From contig CAVTBT010000004.1 in the NCBI GenBank assembly GCA_963733065.1, positions 248,001 through 312,000 of the forward strand: a stretch of 64,000 nt of DNA, given 5' to 3'. Below, one piece after another: positions 1-7,479 of the stretch. Source of the stretch: CAVTBT01 sp963733065 (GTDB lineage Bacteria; Actinomycetota; Thermoleophilia; Gaiellales; Gaiellaceae). The translations under genes were made by a program, and so were the position numbers. Under the pieces are notes generated by a model. That model worked only from the letters and a program-made list of their open reading frames with translations. It was not told where the DNA came from and searched no databases. Numbering within the stretch: the first letter of the stretch is position 1; the number at the start of each line of letters is the position of its first letter.

Positions 1-2
1 CC

Positions 3-353
3 GACCTCGCGGAACCGCGGCTGATGGGCCGCTTCATGGCGATGTCCGCGCTCTCGTGGCAGATCGGGTTCACGCTCGGACCCGCGATCGGCGGCTTCGC
101 GCTCGCGTTCTCTCCGAGCGGCCTCTGGCTCGGCGCGGCCGTGCTGTTGCTCCTTGGCAGCCTCGCCGCGCTGTCGCTCGAGTCGACGCTCCCCGCCGCC
201 GCGCGACGCTCTCCGACGAGGACTTCGGCCGCGCGGGCAGTAGAATCAAGCGCCATGACGCCGATTGCCGAGGACCCCCTCAGTCATGCCGAGCCTGCCC
301 AGGATCCGCAGGACGAGGCCGTCGGCGAACGACGTCGCCCGCGCACGGCCTGA
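3..353 (+). CDS. MFS transporter, C-terminal end (partial)
   Basis: The reading frame is open from the left edge of the window, so only the end of the protein is visible. The first residues, DLAEPRLMGRFMAMSALSW, followed by a glycine-rich helix and a second hydrophobic helix (WLGAAVLLLLGSLAAL), match the last two or three membrane segments of a major facilitator superfamily exporter; the MGRFM stretch resembles the loop preceding a late helix in that family. A hydrophilic tail of about 45 residues follows and overlaps the likely corA start. The tail is unusually long and may be partly spurious. The substrate cannot be told from this fragment. Confidence 0.6.
   Translation, partial: DLAEPRLMGRFMAMSALSWQIGFTLGPAIGGFALAFSPSGLWLGAAVLLLLGSLAALSLESTLPAAARRSPTRTSAARAVESSAMTPIAEDPLSHAEPAQDPQDEAVGERRRPRTA
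241..246 (+). promoter_or_regulatory. Putative -10 element (TAGAAT) before corA
   Basis: TAGAAT lies 8 nt before an ATG at 255, the spacing seen at the leaderless promoters elsewhere in this window. That ATG is not in the corA frame, so either corA uses a later start (286) on a short leader or the corA N-terminus contains a base error. Confidence 0.4.
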
Positions 354-1269
354 CGTCCTCGAGCTAACAGCCGCCGGCCTCAGCTGGGTTCACCTGGAGC
401 GCCCCGACGCCGACACCGTCGGCGAGCTCTCCGACCGCTTCGGCTGGCATCCGCTCGACGTCGAGGACGTGCTCTCGAAGCGGCAGCGACCGAAGATCGA
501 CGAGTACCCGGAGGAGCGGTACCTGTTCGCGGTCCTCCACTTCCCGGTCTACGACAAGGCGATCCAGCGGCTGAACGCTGCCGAGCTCGACATCTTCCTC
601 GGCCCGGACTACCTCGTCACGCTGCCGAACGTCGAGCTGCTCCCGGTCACCCGGCTCTTCCGCCGCTGCGCCGACGACGCGGCGCTCCGTGAGCAGCTCT
701 TCGCGAAGGGCTCGGGCCGGCTGCTCTACGAGGTGCTGGACGACCTCTTCGACTACTGCTTCCCGATCCTCGACAAGATCGGCCACAAGCTCGACCGGGT
801 CGAGGACGACATGTTCGAGGGGCACGCCGAGGACGTCGTCCGCGACCTCTCGAACGTGAAGCAGGAGATCATCAGCTACCGCAAGATCATCAAGCCCGAG
901 CGTTCGACGCTGCGGCTCCTGGAGCGGCGTGTGGAGCGCTTCCTGCCCGAGGAGCTGGACCTCTACTTCGACGACATCGTCGACGCCGCCGAGCGGGTCT
1001 GGGACCTGCTCGACAACTACAAGGAGGTCGTCGAGGGGCTCGAGTCGACGAACGAGTCGGTCATCTCGCACCGCCAGAACGACGTCCTCCGCCTGCTCAC
1101 GATCATCAGCGTGACGATGCTGCCGCTGACGCTGATCACGAGCGTCTTCGGCATGAACGTGCTCTTCCCCGGCGAAAGCGGTCGCGAGGCGTTCTGGATC
1201 ATCCTCGCCGCACTCGGGGTCACGCTGGCGGGGATGCTCGGCTTCTTCCGCTACAAGCGCTGGCTCTAG
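286..1269 (+). CDS. corA: CorA-family magnesium/cobalt transporter
   Basis: Pentameric inner-membrane channel for Mg2+ (also Co2+/Ni2+). The 327-residue protein has a long acidic cytoplasmic domain rich in helices (DLFDYCFPILDKIGHKLDRVEDDMF) and two C-terminal membrane helices. The family signature GMN follows the first helix near residue 289 (TSVFGMNVLF), and the protein ends in the basic tail FFRYKRWL. An in-frame TTG at 265 is an alternative start; the ATG at 286 is preferred because family members begin shortly before the DVLELTAAGL segment. The last 36 bp are repeated about 2 kb downstream. Confidence 0.9.
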   Translation: MPSLPRIRRTRPSANDVARARPDVLELTAAGLSWVHLERPDADTVGELSDRFGWHPLDVEDVLSKRQRPKIDEYPEERYLFAVLHFPVYDKAIQRLNAAELDIFLGPDYLVTLPNVELLPVTRLFRRCADDAALREQLFAKGSGRLLYEVLDDLFDYCFPILDKIGHKLDRVEDDMFEGHAEDVVRDLSNVKQEIISYRKIIKPERSTLRLLERRVERFLPEELDLYFDDIVDAAERVWDLLDNYKEVVEGLESTNESVISHRQNDVLRLLTIISVTMLPLTLITSVFGMNVLFPGESGREAFWIILAALGVTLAGMLGFFRYKRWL

Positions 1270-1270
1270 G
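1235..1270 (+). repeat. Direct repeat, left copy (corA 3' end)
   Basis: These 36 bp, the last 11 codons and stop of corA plus one base, recur identically at 3238-3273. Similarity continues imperfectly for about 15 bp upstream. The two copies bracket the acyltransferase/ATPase gene. Confidence 0.9.
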
Positions 1271-1296
1271 CGGCGGGCCAGGGGCCCGGCCGCCGG

Positions 1297-3045
1297 TCAG
1301 CCGCCGTATCCGAACAGGCCGAGGACGGCGCCGCCGAGACCCAGGCGCAGCAGGAGCCGAGGGGCCGGACGGCGTCCGCCTGACCCCCTCCGCCCACCGC
1401 CGGCCGCGCGGCGCAGATCGTTCGCGGACGTGAAGGTCGCCACGAAGCGTGCGTCGGTCACGGCGCGCGGCTCGTAGGTCACATCTCCGCCACTGGCGCG
1501 CGCGCTGGCGCGGGCCCGACTGAGACCAAGCCCGCTCCCCGGGACGACCCGGGCCGACTCCGGGCTGCGTGCGTTCGGCTCGAACAGCCGGGACCGGAAC
1601 GAGTCGTCGATGCCGCGGCCTGCGTCGACCACCGCGACCCGCACGGCACCGGAGACCTGCTCGGCCACGACCTCGATCGGTGCGGCGCCGTAGAGGCAGG
1701 CATTCTCCAGAAGTGGCGTGAGCACCGCAGCAACCTGGTCGCGGTCGACGAGACGGTCGCCGGCAGCGGCGACATCGACGACCAGTCCCTCGTCCGCGCC
1801 GGCCACACTGCCGATTGCTGCGTGAATCGCGGCGCGTAGCGGAATGAGCTCCTGCCGTGGCGGAGCCCGCCGCACGGGCGGTTTCGCCGATCCGACCTCG
1901 GCGGTGTCGCCGACCTGCGGCCGCCGCTTTCGCGCGAGGGCAGGGCGCTCGACGTAGACGTACAGCACCGCGGCCAGCGCGACCGAGAGCGTGCCGATCA
2001 GCGCAAGATTCACCACGAATCCGGCACGCCCGTCGAGCGTGACGCCCCATTCCCGCAGGCCGCGAACGAGCGGGTCGTGGACCAGGAACAGGCTGTAGGA
2101 CGCGAGCCCGACGAGGACGACGGGCCGGACCTCCAGGGCACGGACTGCGACATTGCCGGGCTGCGCGAAGACGATGGCCGCAAGCACCAGGGCGCACGCC
2201 AGCGCGATCGGAGTCTGCTGCTCGAGCCCGTCGAGCGTGCCGCCGTAGAACAGCTTGGTCGCTGCGACCACGAGCACCACAGCCGAAACGAGCGCCGCGG
2301 GCCTCCAGCCACGCGGAAGGCGCAGGCGTCCCTCCTGCCACAGCACGTGGGAGACGGCGACGGCCATGCCCGCGGCGAACCAGTCCGCGTGCGTGGGCAG
2401 GCTGTGCTGGAACACCGAAAGGGCTTCTCCCTCCTGCCAGCCGCGCGCGGCGACCTTGGCTGCCAGCCCCGCCACGAACATGACCGCGACCGGCGCGAGG
2501 ACGACGACGGCCCCGCCTCTGCCTGCGCGGGCACCGCGAGCCGCGAGCAGCGCGAGGAGCGGCAGGGCGACGTAGAAGGAGACCTCGATGACGAGTGACC
2601 ACGCCGGCGCGATCCCCGCGAACGCCTCGCCCGAGACCGCGTACGACGGGACGTAGTTCTGGACGAAGAGCATGTTGGCGACGAGCTGCGCCGGCTCCGT
2701 CAGCAGGCGATGCTCGAAGACAACGGCCACGCCGAGGAGGACGACCCAGTAGGCCGGAACGATCCGCAGGGCACGGTTCCGTAGATAGCGCCGGATCGAC
2801 GGCAGGCGTCCGTCGCCGAGCAGCGAGGGGACGAAGACGCGGTAGAGCAGGAAGCCGCTCAGCACGAAGAAGAGCGTCACACCGGCCTGCAGGCCGTCGA
2901 ACGCCTTCGTCAACGGTCCGAGGTCGACCGGCGCCCCGTCCGGAGCGCCGTACAGCCACACGTGGTACACGAGGATGCTCGCCGCCGCCACGGCGCGCAG
3001 GCCCTCGATCCCGGCAAGCCGTGTCCCCTTGTCGCCGCTAGCCAC
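1297..3045 (-). CDS. Acyltransferase-3 / histidine-kinase-type ATPase fusion
   Basis: Residues 1-370 are a multi-pass membrane acyltransferase-3 (OafA/YrhL) domain: the expected N-terminal GIEGLRAVAA and YHVW with the catalytic-type His28, FFVLSGFLL, RRYLRNRALRIVPAYW, and about ten hydrophobic helices ending at ALAAVLYVYVERPAL. After a basic linker, residues 405-545 form a GHKL ATPase: N-box LLENACLYG (445-453), G1 DAGRGID (474-480), F-box LFEP (487-490), G2 GSGLGL (503-508). There is no HisKA/phosphoacceptor-His domain. A final hydrophobic stretch closes the protein. Acyltransferase-3 proteins normally end after the membrane domain or carry SGNH domains, so this pairing is unusual. Its substrate and any kinase activity are unknown. 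Confidence 0.85.
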   Translation of the reverse strand: MASGDKGTRLAGIEGLRAVAAASILVYHVWLYGAPDGAPVDLGPLTKAFDGLQAGVTLFFVLSGFLLYRVFVPSLLGDGRLPSIRRYLRNRALRIVPAYWVVLLGVAVVFEHRLLTEPAQLVANMLFVQNYVPSYAVSGEAFAGIAPAWSLVIEVSFYVALPLLALLAARGARAGRGGAVVVLAPVAVMFVAGLAAKVAARGWQEGEALSVFQHSLPTHADWFAAGMAVAVSHVLWQEGRLRLPRGWRPAALVSAVVLVVAATKLFYGGTLDGLEQQTPIALACALVLAAIVFAQPGNVAVRALEVRPVVLVGLASYSLFLVHDPLVRGLREWGVTLDGRAGFVVNLALIGTLSVALAAVLYVYVERPALARKRRPQVGDTAEVGSAKPPVRRAPPRQELIPLRAAIHAAIGSVAGADEGLVVDVAAAGDRLVDRDQVAAVLTPLLENACLYGAAPIEVVAEQVSGAVRVAVVDAGRGIDDSFRSRLFEPNARSPESARVVPGSGLGLSRARASARASGGDVTYEPRAVTDARFVATFTSANDLRRAAGGGRRGSGGRRPAPRLLLRLGLGGAVLGLFGYGG

Positions 3046-3221
3046 CCGTGTTCCCTTCGTCCGGCATCGCCGGAGCCGCCCACGCGCAGTATGGGTCGAT
3101 GCCCGCCGGACAATCGATCCCCCGAATCAGGTATCGGCGGCGCTCACGGCGGCCACGCCGTGTCGGGCAGCGGCAGGACGGCCGGGATCGCGATCGTGAA
3201 GGTCAGGCTGCCTCGAGCGCC

Positions 3222-3273
3222 TGACGCTGGCCGGGGGTGCTCGGCTTCTTCCGCTACAAGCGCTGGCTCTAGG
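3222..3273 (+). pseudogene. Remnant of a second corA 3' end
   Basis: The stretch reads as the end of a CorA protein (LTLAG, then LGFFRYKRWL, stop) with one extra G breaking the frame near 3231-3237. The last 36 bp are identical to the true corA end. No upstream CorA coding is visible, so this is only a tail. It may be the relic of a duplication or of an insertion into the corA 3' end. I see no gene in the rest of 3046-3277. Confidence 0.7.
3238..3273 (+). repeat. Direct repeat, right copy (corA 3' end)
   Basis: Identical over 36 bp to 1235-1270. The flanks diverge immediately downstream (CGGCGG against AGCTTC). The distance between copies is 2,003 bp and encloses exactly one gene. Confidence 0.9.
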
Positions 3274-3277
3274 AGCT

Positions 3278-3514
3278 TCAGCCGGTTTCGTCGTCTTCCG
3301 CGTGCCGTCGCTGCTCTTCCTGGCCGAACGCAATGTGATCACCCTCGAAGACATCGACGAGGGAGGCGATTCGGTCGGCGAGATCGCTGAACCCAGCCTG
3401 GCGAAGGTCAGAGTCGGGCACCGAGTGCTTGGCGGCGAGATCCCGCAACTCTCGAAGCGTTTCCTCACTCGCCCTGATCCGTGCGTCGCTTGCGGACTTC
3501 TGCTGCTCGCTCAT
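3278..3514 (-). CDS. Small charged hypothetical protein
   Basis: A 78-residue soluble protein with no recognised domain. The composition is strongly charged (MSEQQKSASDARIRASEETL at the N-terminus, QEEQRRHAEDDETG at the C-terminus), with predicted helices and no signal peptide or cysteines. The ATG is preceded by a purine-rich GAAAGG at a suitable distance. It lies between the corA remnant and ku, with a perfect GGGTAC/GTACCC inverted repeat (3545-3562) upstream that could be a regulator site. The function is unknown. Confidence 0.55.
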   Translation of the reverse strand: MSEQQKSASDARIRASEETLRELRDLAAKHSVPDSDLRQAGFSDLADRIASLVDVFEGDHIAFGQEEQRRHAEDDETG

Positions 3515-3640
3515 GAGAACACCTTTCGTTGCCGAGCTCCGCCCGGGTACGAAGTTGTACCCGCCTCACCTGACTTCACGGCACCTGGGCGGAAACCGCG
3601 GTATCAAGCGGCTCCCTGATCCCGCTCACGAGCCCCCGCG

Positions 3641-4561
3641 TCAGGCGGCTTCGAGCGCCTTGACGAGCTCGTCTTTCGACATGCTCGACCGGCCCTCGAT
3701 GCCGGCCTTGCGGGCGCGCTTGTCCAGCTCGCTCTTGCTGAGGCCGTCGAGGTCGCCGTTCGACGAGCGCCGGCGCGACGTCGCGGCCTTGCCGCCGGTG
3801 CGCCGCTCGAGGCTCTCGCGGAGCGCGGCGAGCAGGTCGATCGGCTCGTCGTCCGCGCCGCGCGGCTCGACGTGCACCTCCTTGCCCTTCCGCTTCGCCC
3901 GCACCACCTTCAGCAGCTCCTTGCGGTACGTGTCCTCGTACTTCTCCGGCTTGAACGAGGTCGTGAACCGGTCGATGAGCGCGCCGGCCATGTCGAGCTC
4001 CTGCTTGCCGACGGTGACCTTGCGCGGCCGGATCCCGGTCACATCGCGGATCTCGTCGGCGAAGTACATGCGCTCCAGCGTGATCGTGCCCTCGCGGATC
4101 CGCAGGCAGCCGAGGTGCTGCTTGTCGCGCATCACGTAGCGGGCGATCGCCGCCAGACCCGAGGAGTCCATCGCGCGCAGGAGGAGCGCGTACGTCTTGG
4201 CCGCGTTCTCGTCCGGCCCGAGGAAGTACGTCTTCTCGAAGTAGATCGGGTCGATCTCGTCGTAGGGGACGAAGTCGAGGATCTCGATCGTCTTGTACGT
4301 CTCTCCCTGGGCGGCCTGGAAGTCCTCGTCGGTCATGTAGACGTACTCGCCGTCGCCGTACTCGTACGCCTTCACGATCTCGTCGTCGGGCACCGACTTG
4401 CCTTCCTTCTTGCAGACCTTGTCGTAGCCGATGCGCGAATCGTCCTTCTCGTGCAGGTAGTGGAAGTGCAGGTCCTGCTCGTCGATCGCGCTGTACATGC
4501 GCACAGGGACGTTCACGAGACCGAACGTGATCGAGCCCGACCAGATCGCACGCGGTGCCAT
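3641..4561 (-). CDS. ku: Ku DNA end-binding protein (NHEJ)
   Basis: Bacterial Ku forms a homodimeric ring on double-strand DNA ends and recruits LigD for non-homologous end joining. The 306-residue protein starts with the family signature MAPRAIWSGSITFGLVNVPV; the ATG at 4561 is chosen because it places this signature at residue 1. The core (YDKVCKKEGKSV, YFLGPDENAAKTYALL) is complete. After the core is a lysine/arginine-rich linker, then a C-terminal SAP/HeH-like motif (LSKSELDKRARKAGIEG, MSKDELVKALEAA) likely to bind DNA. No ligD is next to it, so the partner ligase must be elsewhere. Confidence 0.93.
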   Translation of the reverse strand: MAPRAIWSGSITFGLVNVPVRMYSAIDEQDLHFHYLHEKDDSRIGYDKVCKKEGKSVPDDEIVKAYEYGDGEYVYMTDEDFQAAQGETYKTIEILDFVPYDEIDPIYFEKTYFLGPDENAAKTYALLLRAMDSSGLAAIARYVMRDKQHLGCLRIREGTITLERMYFADEIRDVTGIRPRKVTVGKQELDMAGALIDRFTTSFKPEKYEDTYRKELLKVVRAKRKGKEVHVEPRGADDEPIDLLAALRESLERRTGGKAATSRRRSSNGDLDGLSKSELDKRARKAGIEGRSSMSKDELVKALEAA

Positions 4562-4659
4562 GCCAAGGTTGTGGCCGAGAGCCACAGCTCCCAAACGGGC
4601 GGTTGGCAACCCGCGCCAAGTGGCATCTGAACGGCCAGCGACGAGGGGAGGCACGACGG

Positions 4660-4851
4660 ATGACGATCCCGTACGCAGGCGTCTGTCTCGGCAGCGGCCA
4701 GAGCCCGAGGGAGGGCAGCGTCGAGGACGGCGGCCAGCCGACCGGCGTCTGTCCGACCTGCTCCGGGCGGTTCGAGCTGCGGAACGACCAGCTGCCGGAG
4801 CACGAGACGGCGCCGGAGGACGCACGCGAGGCTGCCCCAGACTCGGGGTAG
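4660..4851 (+). CDS. Small zinc-ribbon-like protein
   Basis: A 63-residue protein with two cysteine clusters that could bind one zinc: a single Cys in VCLGSG near residue 8 and a CPTCSGRF knuckle near residue 32. The C-terminal third is acidic (ELRNDQLPEHETAPEDA). The ATG has a GGGGAGG ribosome-binding site about 9 nt upstream. It diverges from ku and is followed at once by a strong hairpin terminator, so it is probably a single-gene transcript. A DNA/RNA-binding or chaperone-like role is possible but not shown. Confidence 0.55.
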   Translation: MTIPYAGVCLGSGQSPREGSVEDGGQPTGVCPTCSGRFELRNDQLPEHETAPEDAREAAPDSG

Positions 4852-4876
4852 CGCCGGTTCGTCCCGTTGAAAAGGA

Positions 4877-4905
4877 GAAGGGCGAGCTGTTCGCTCGCCC
4901 TTCTT
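4877..4905 (+). terminator. Rho-independent-type hairpin
   Basis: A perfect 12-bp stem (AGAAGGGCGAGC / GCTCGCCCTTCT) with a 5-nt TGTTC loop, followed by T-rich TTGTG. It ends the transcript of the small Zn-ribbon gene. In the 270 bp from here to the next gene I see no further gene or structured element. Confidence 0.8.
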
Positions 4906-5175
4906 GTGCCCCCGTAGCCGTTCCCCTTCGGTGTCGTCCGGGCCGCCCAGCCGTGAACGACGTTGTCGATTCTGCTCATAGCGCGGCCGCAGCGGAACGG
5001 CCGAAAGGACGGACCGACCTAGCCGAACGTCCCAGACTGGTCGTTCTCGGTCCTACCCTCCCTCGGATGAGTCACGGACCGACGGCTGGCTCGGTCCAGA
5101 CCTCCGTGGGGCGCGGTTCGCCGCGCGATGGCGCACTCTGGAGGCGAGGCAGTTCCCGATCCGCGGAGGCAGTGC

Positions 5176-5379
5176 ATGACGGCGGCGCAGTTCGAGCGAC
5201 TGGACGAACGAGAAGCGGAAACGATCCTGCGGTGGCGTTTCCGCGTGCTCGCACGCGCCGGCTACGAGGCCTCGGCGGCGGTTCGACTCGCCGCCGAGGT
5301 GCATGTCGACCTCCACGAAGCCTGCAATCTGATCACGAATGGCTGCCCGCCCGAAACCGCGGCGCGGATCCTCCTCTAA
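5176..5379 (+). CDS. Small helical hypothetical protein
   Basis: A 67-residue protein, MTAAQFERLDEREAETILRW at the start, with no signal peptide. It contains RFRVLARAGYEASAAVRLAA and ends in NLITNGCPPETAARILL, typical of a compact helical protein found as an orphan in actinobacteria. A GGAGG ribosome-binding site 6-12 nt upstream supports this ATG over one 48 nt earlier. The last 41 nt overlap the next gene, so the two are probably co-translated. The function is unknown. Confidence 0.55.
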   Translation: MTAAQFERLDEREAETILRWRFRVLARAGYEASAAVRLAAEVHVDLHEACNLITNGCPPETAARILL

Positions 5380-5758
5380 CGCCTTGAGGACGATCCTCGT
5401 CGTCGAGGACTACCGTCCCTGGCGTCAGCTCGTTGCGGGCTGGCTCCGAGAGGCGGGCTTCGTCGTGCTCGAGGCGGGTGACGCCGACACGGCCGTGAAG
5501 CGAGCGAGCCGCGGCGGCACGATCGCGGGATTCGTCGTCGACTCGCTCGTCCCGGGACCGGTGCCGTTCGATCTCAACGCCCGGCTCCGCGAGCTCCAGC
5601 CCGACGCGGCGATGCTCCGCATCTCCGGCCACGACGCCGACGATCTCCGGCGCGCAGGCCTGCTCGGTGCCGACGAGCCGCTGCTGCGCAAGCCGTTCTC
5701 GCGCGAGCAGCTACTCGACGCGATCGACGCCGTGCTCGCGGCGCCGGCCGCCGCCTAG
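5339..5758 (+). CDS. Single-domain response-regulator receiver
   Basis: A 139-residue CheY-like receiver with no output domain. ILVVEDYRPW carries the acidic metal-binding pair, FVVDSLVPG holds the phospho-acceptor Asp near residue 69, RISGHD provides the switch Ser, and LRKPFSREQL the conserved Lys. It starts inside the 3' end of the preceding small gene (41-nt overlap), implying translational coupling. A hybrid sensor kinase lies 1.7 kb downstream and could be a partner, but nothing in the sequence proves the pairing. Confidence 0.8.
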   Translation: MAARPKPRRGSSSNALRTILVVEDYRPWRQLVAGWLREAGFVVLEAGDADTAVKRASRGGTIAGFVVDSLVPGPVPFDLNARLRELQPDAAMLRISGHDADDLRRAGLLGADEPLLRKPFSREQLLDAIDAVLAAPAAA

Positions 5759-5866
5759 CTCTGCGGCATACGTTCGCTCCGTTGCGCGCCAGGGCGCGCG
5801 GGAGCAGAATGAGCCGGATGCACGAGCGGCGGTTGCGGCCCGCCACCTGACCAAGGGGGACGTTCG

Positions 5867-6931
5867 ATGACGGGCGCAAAGCATCAGTCGGTGGACCTTG
5901 TCTTCGAGGGCGGAGGAGTCAAGGGCATCGGCCTGGCCGGGTCTCTCGCGATCCTCGAGGAACGCGGCTTCATCCCGCAGAACGTCGCCGGCACGTCCGC
6001 GGGGGCGATCACGGCCGCGCTGCTCGCGGCGGGCTACCGCGGCCAGGAGCTGCGCGACATCGTCATGGACCTCGATTTCCGCCAGTTCCAGGACCGGGCC
6101 TGGGAGGACAAGGTGCCGCTCATCGAGCGCTCGCTGAGCCTGCTCCTGGACCTCGGCGTCTACGAGGGCGAGCGGTTCCACACCTGGATGAAGGAGCGCC
6201 TGGCCGAGAAGAACGTCCACACCTTCGCCGATCTCGTGCGTGACGGCGAGGAGGACCCTCGCTGGCGCTACGACCTGCAGGTCGTCGTGTCCGATGTCAC
6301 GAAGCACGAACTGCTCGTGCTGCCGCGTGACGCAGGACGGCTCGGCGTGAAGCCGGACGAGCTCGAGGTCGCGCTCGCCGTGCGCATGAGCATGAGCATC
6401 CCGATCTTCTTCGAGCCGGTCCGCCACGAGAACCCCGAGACCGGCGAGACGCACGTCATCGTCGACGGCGGAATGCTGTCCAACTACCCGGTGTGGCTGT
6501 TCGACAACAACAGCGCCGATCCGCCCGAGTGGCCGACGTTCGGGCTGCTGCTGGTCGAGCCGAAGCCGAAGGTGCAGGTCGGAGCCCGGCTGCCCCAGGC
6601 GGAATCGATCCACGAAGGCCCACGCGGGCTCCTCACGTACGTGAAGGCGCTGGCGCAGACGATGATGGAGGCGCACGACCGGCTCTACGTCGACAGTGCC
6701 GATTACGCGCGCACGATCCCGATCCCGACGCTCGGCGTCAGCACGACGGCGTTCGACCTCACTCCCGAGCGGAAGCTCGCGCTCTACGACTCGGGGCGGT
6801 TCGCAGCCGAGAGCTTCCTCAAGGACTGGGATTTCGAGGCGTACGTCGCCGCGTTCCGCAGCGGCCGCCAGCACTCGCGTCGCAAGGCTCTGACCGAGGC
6901 GATCGCAGGGAGCCCGGCGCCGCTCGCCTGA
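5867..6931 (+). CDS. Patatin-like phospholipase
   Basis: Serine lipid acyl hydrolase with a Ser-Asp dyad. EGGGVKGIG (14-22) forms the oxyanion loop, GTSAG (42-46) holds the nucleophile Ser44, and IVDGGMLSNYPVWLFD near residue 195 holds the catalytic Asp in the DGG motif. The 354 residues match stand-alone bacterial patatins. There is no signal peptide, so it probably acts in the cytoplasm or at the inner face of the membrane. The start is supported by AAGGGGG about 8 nt upstream. It precedes a HIT gene on the same strand by 19 bp, possibly co-transcribed. Confidence 0.88.
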   Translation: MTGAKHQSVDLVFEGGGVKGIGLAGSLAILEERGFIPQNVAGTSAGAITAALLAAGYRGQELRDIVMDLDFRQFQDRAWEDKVPLIERSLSLLLDLGVYEGERFHTWMKERLAEKNVHTFADLVRDGEEDPRWRYDLQVVVSDVTKHELLVLPRDAGRLGVKPDELEVALAVRMSMSIPIFFEPVRHENPETGETHVIVDGGMLSNYPVWLFDNNSADPPEWPTFGLLLVEPKPKVQVGARLPQAESIHEGPRGLLTYVKALAQTMMEAHDRLYVDSADYARTIPIPTLGVSTTAFDLTPERKLALYDSGRFAAESFLKDWDFEAYVAAFRSGRQHSRRKALTEAIAGSPAPLA

Positions 6932-6950
6932 CCGGAGCCGTCGGACCGGA

Positions 6951-7442
6951 GTGACCAGGCCGTTGTGGGCGCCGTGGCGCCTCGAGTACATCGCGCGCGC
7001 CGACGAGGACGACGGCTGCGTCTTCTGCGCCGAGGCCGGAGGGGAGCTCGCCGACGACGAGAGCCTCGTCGTGCACCGGGGGACGGGCTGCCTCGTCCTG
7101 CTCAACAAGTTCCCGTACTCCTCCGGCCATCTGCTGTGCGCGCCACTCCGTCACGTCGGCGGCTTCGGCGAGCTCGACGACGAGGAGGCGCTCGAGCTGC
7201 ACCGGCTCGCAGCGGCCGCGATGACCGCGCTCGACGCCGTCTACGCGCCGCAGGGCTACAACCTCGGGTGGAACGTGGGCCGGGCGGCGGGCGCCGGCAT
7301 CGTCGACCACGTTCACCAGCACGTGGTGCCGCGCTGGGGCGGCGACACGAACTTCATGCCGGTGCTCGCGGACGTGAAGGTGCTCCCCGAGCACCTGCGC
7401 GAGACGAAGCGCCGCTTGGCGGAAGCGTGGTTGGGCCCGTGA
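6951..7442 (+). CDS. HIT-family nucleotide hydrolase/phosphorylase
   Basis: A 163-residue histidine-triad protein acting on dinucleoside polyphosphates or AMP conjugates. The triad is IVDHVHQHVVPRW (His120, 122, 124). CVFC near residue 23 is the N-terminal cysteine pair common in the Ap4A-phosphorylase-like branch. LLNKFPYSSGHLL and YNLGWNVGRAAGAG are the usual nucleotide-binding segments. The GTG start has GGACCGGA just upstream and lies 19 bp after the patatin stop. It is assigned to a family, not to a precise substrate. Confidence 0.88.
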   Translation: MTRPLWAPWRLEYIARADEDDGCVFCAEAGGELADDESLVVHRGTGCLVLLNKFPYSSGHLLCAPLRHVGGFGELDDEEALELHRLAAAAMTALDAVYAPQGYNLGWNVGRAAGAGIVDHVHQHVVPRWGGDTNFMPVLADVKVLPEHLRETKRRLAEAWLGP

Positions 7443-7479
7443 CCTTCAATTCGTCCGACGGGGCGCCGATGCTCTCCTC

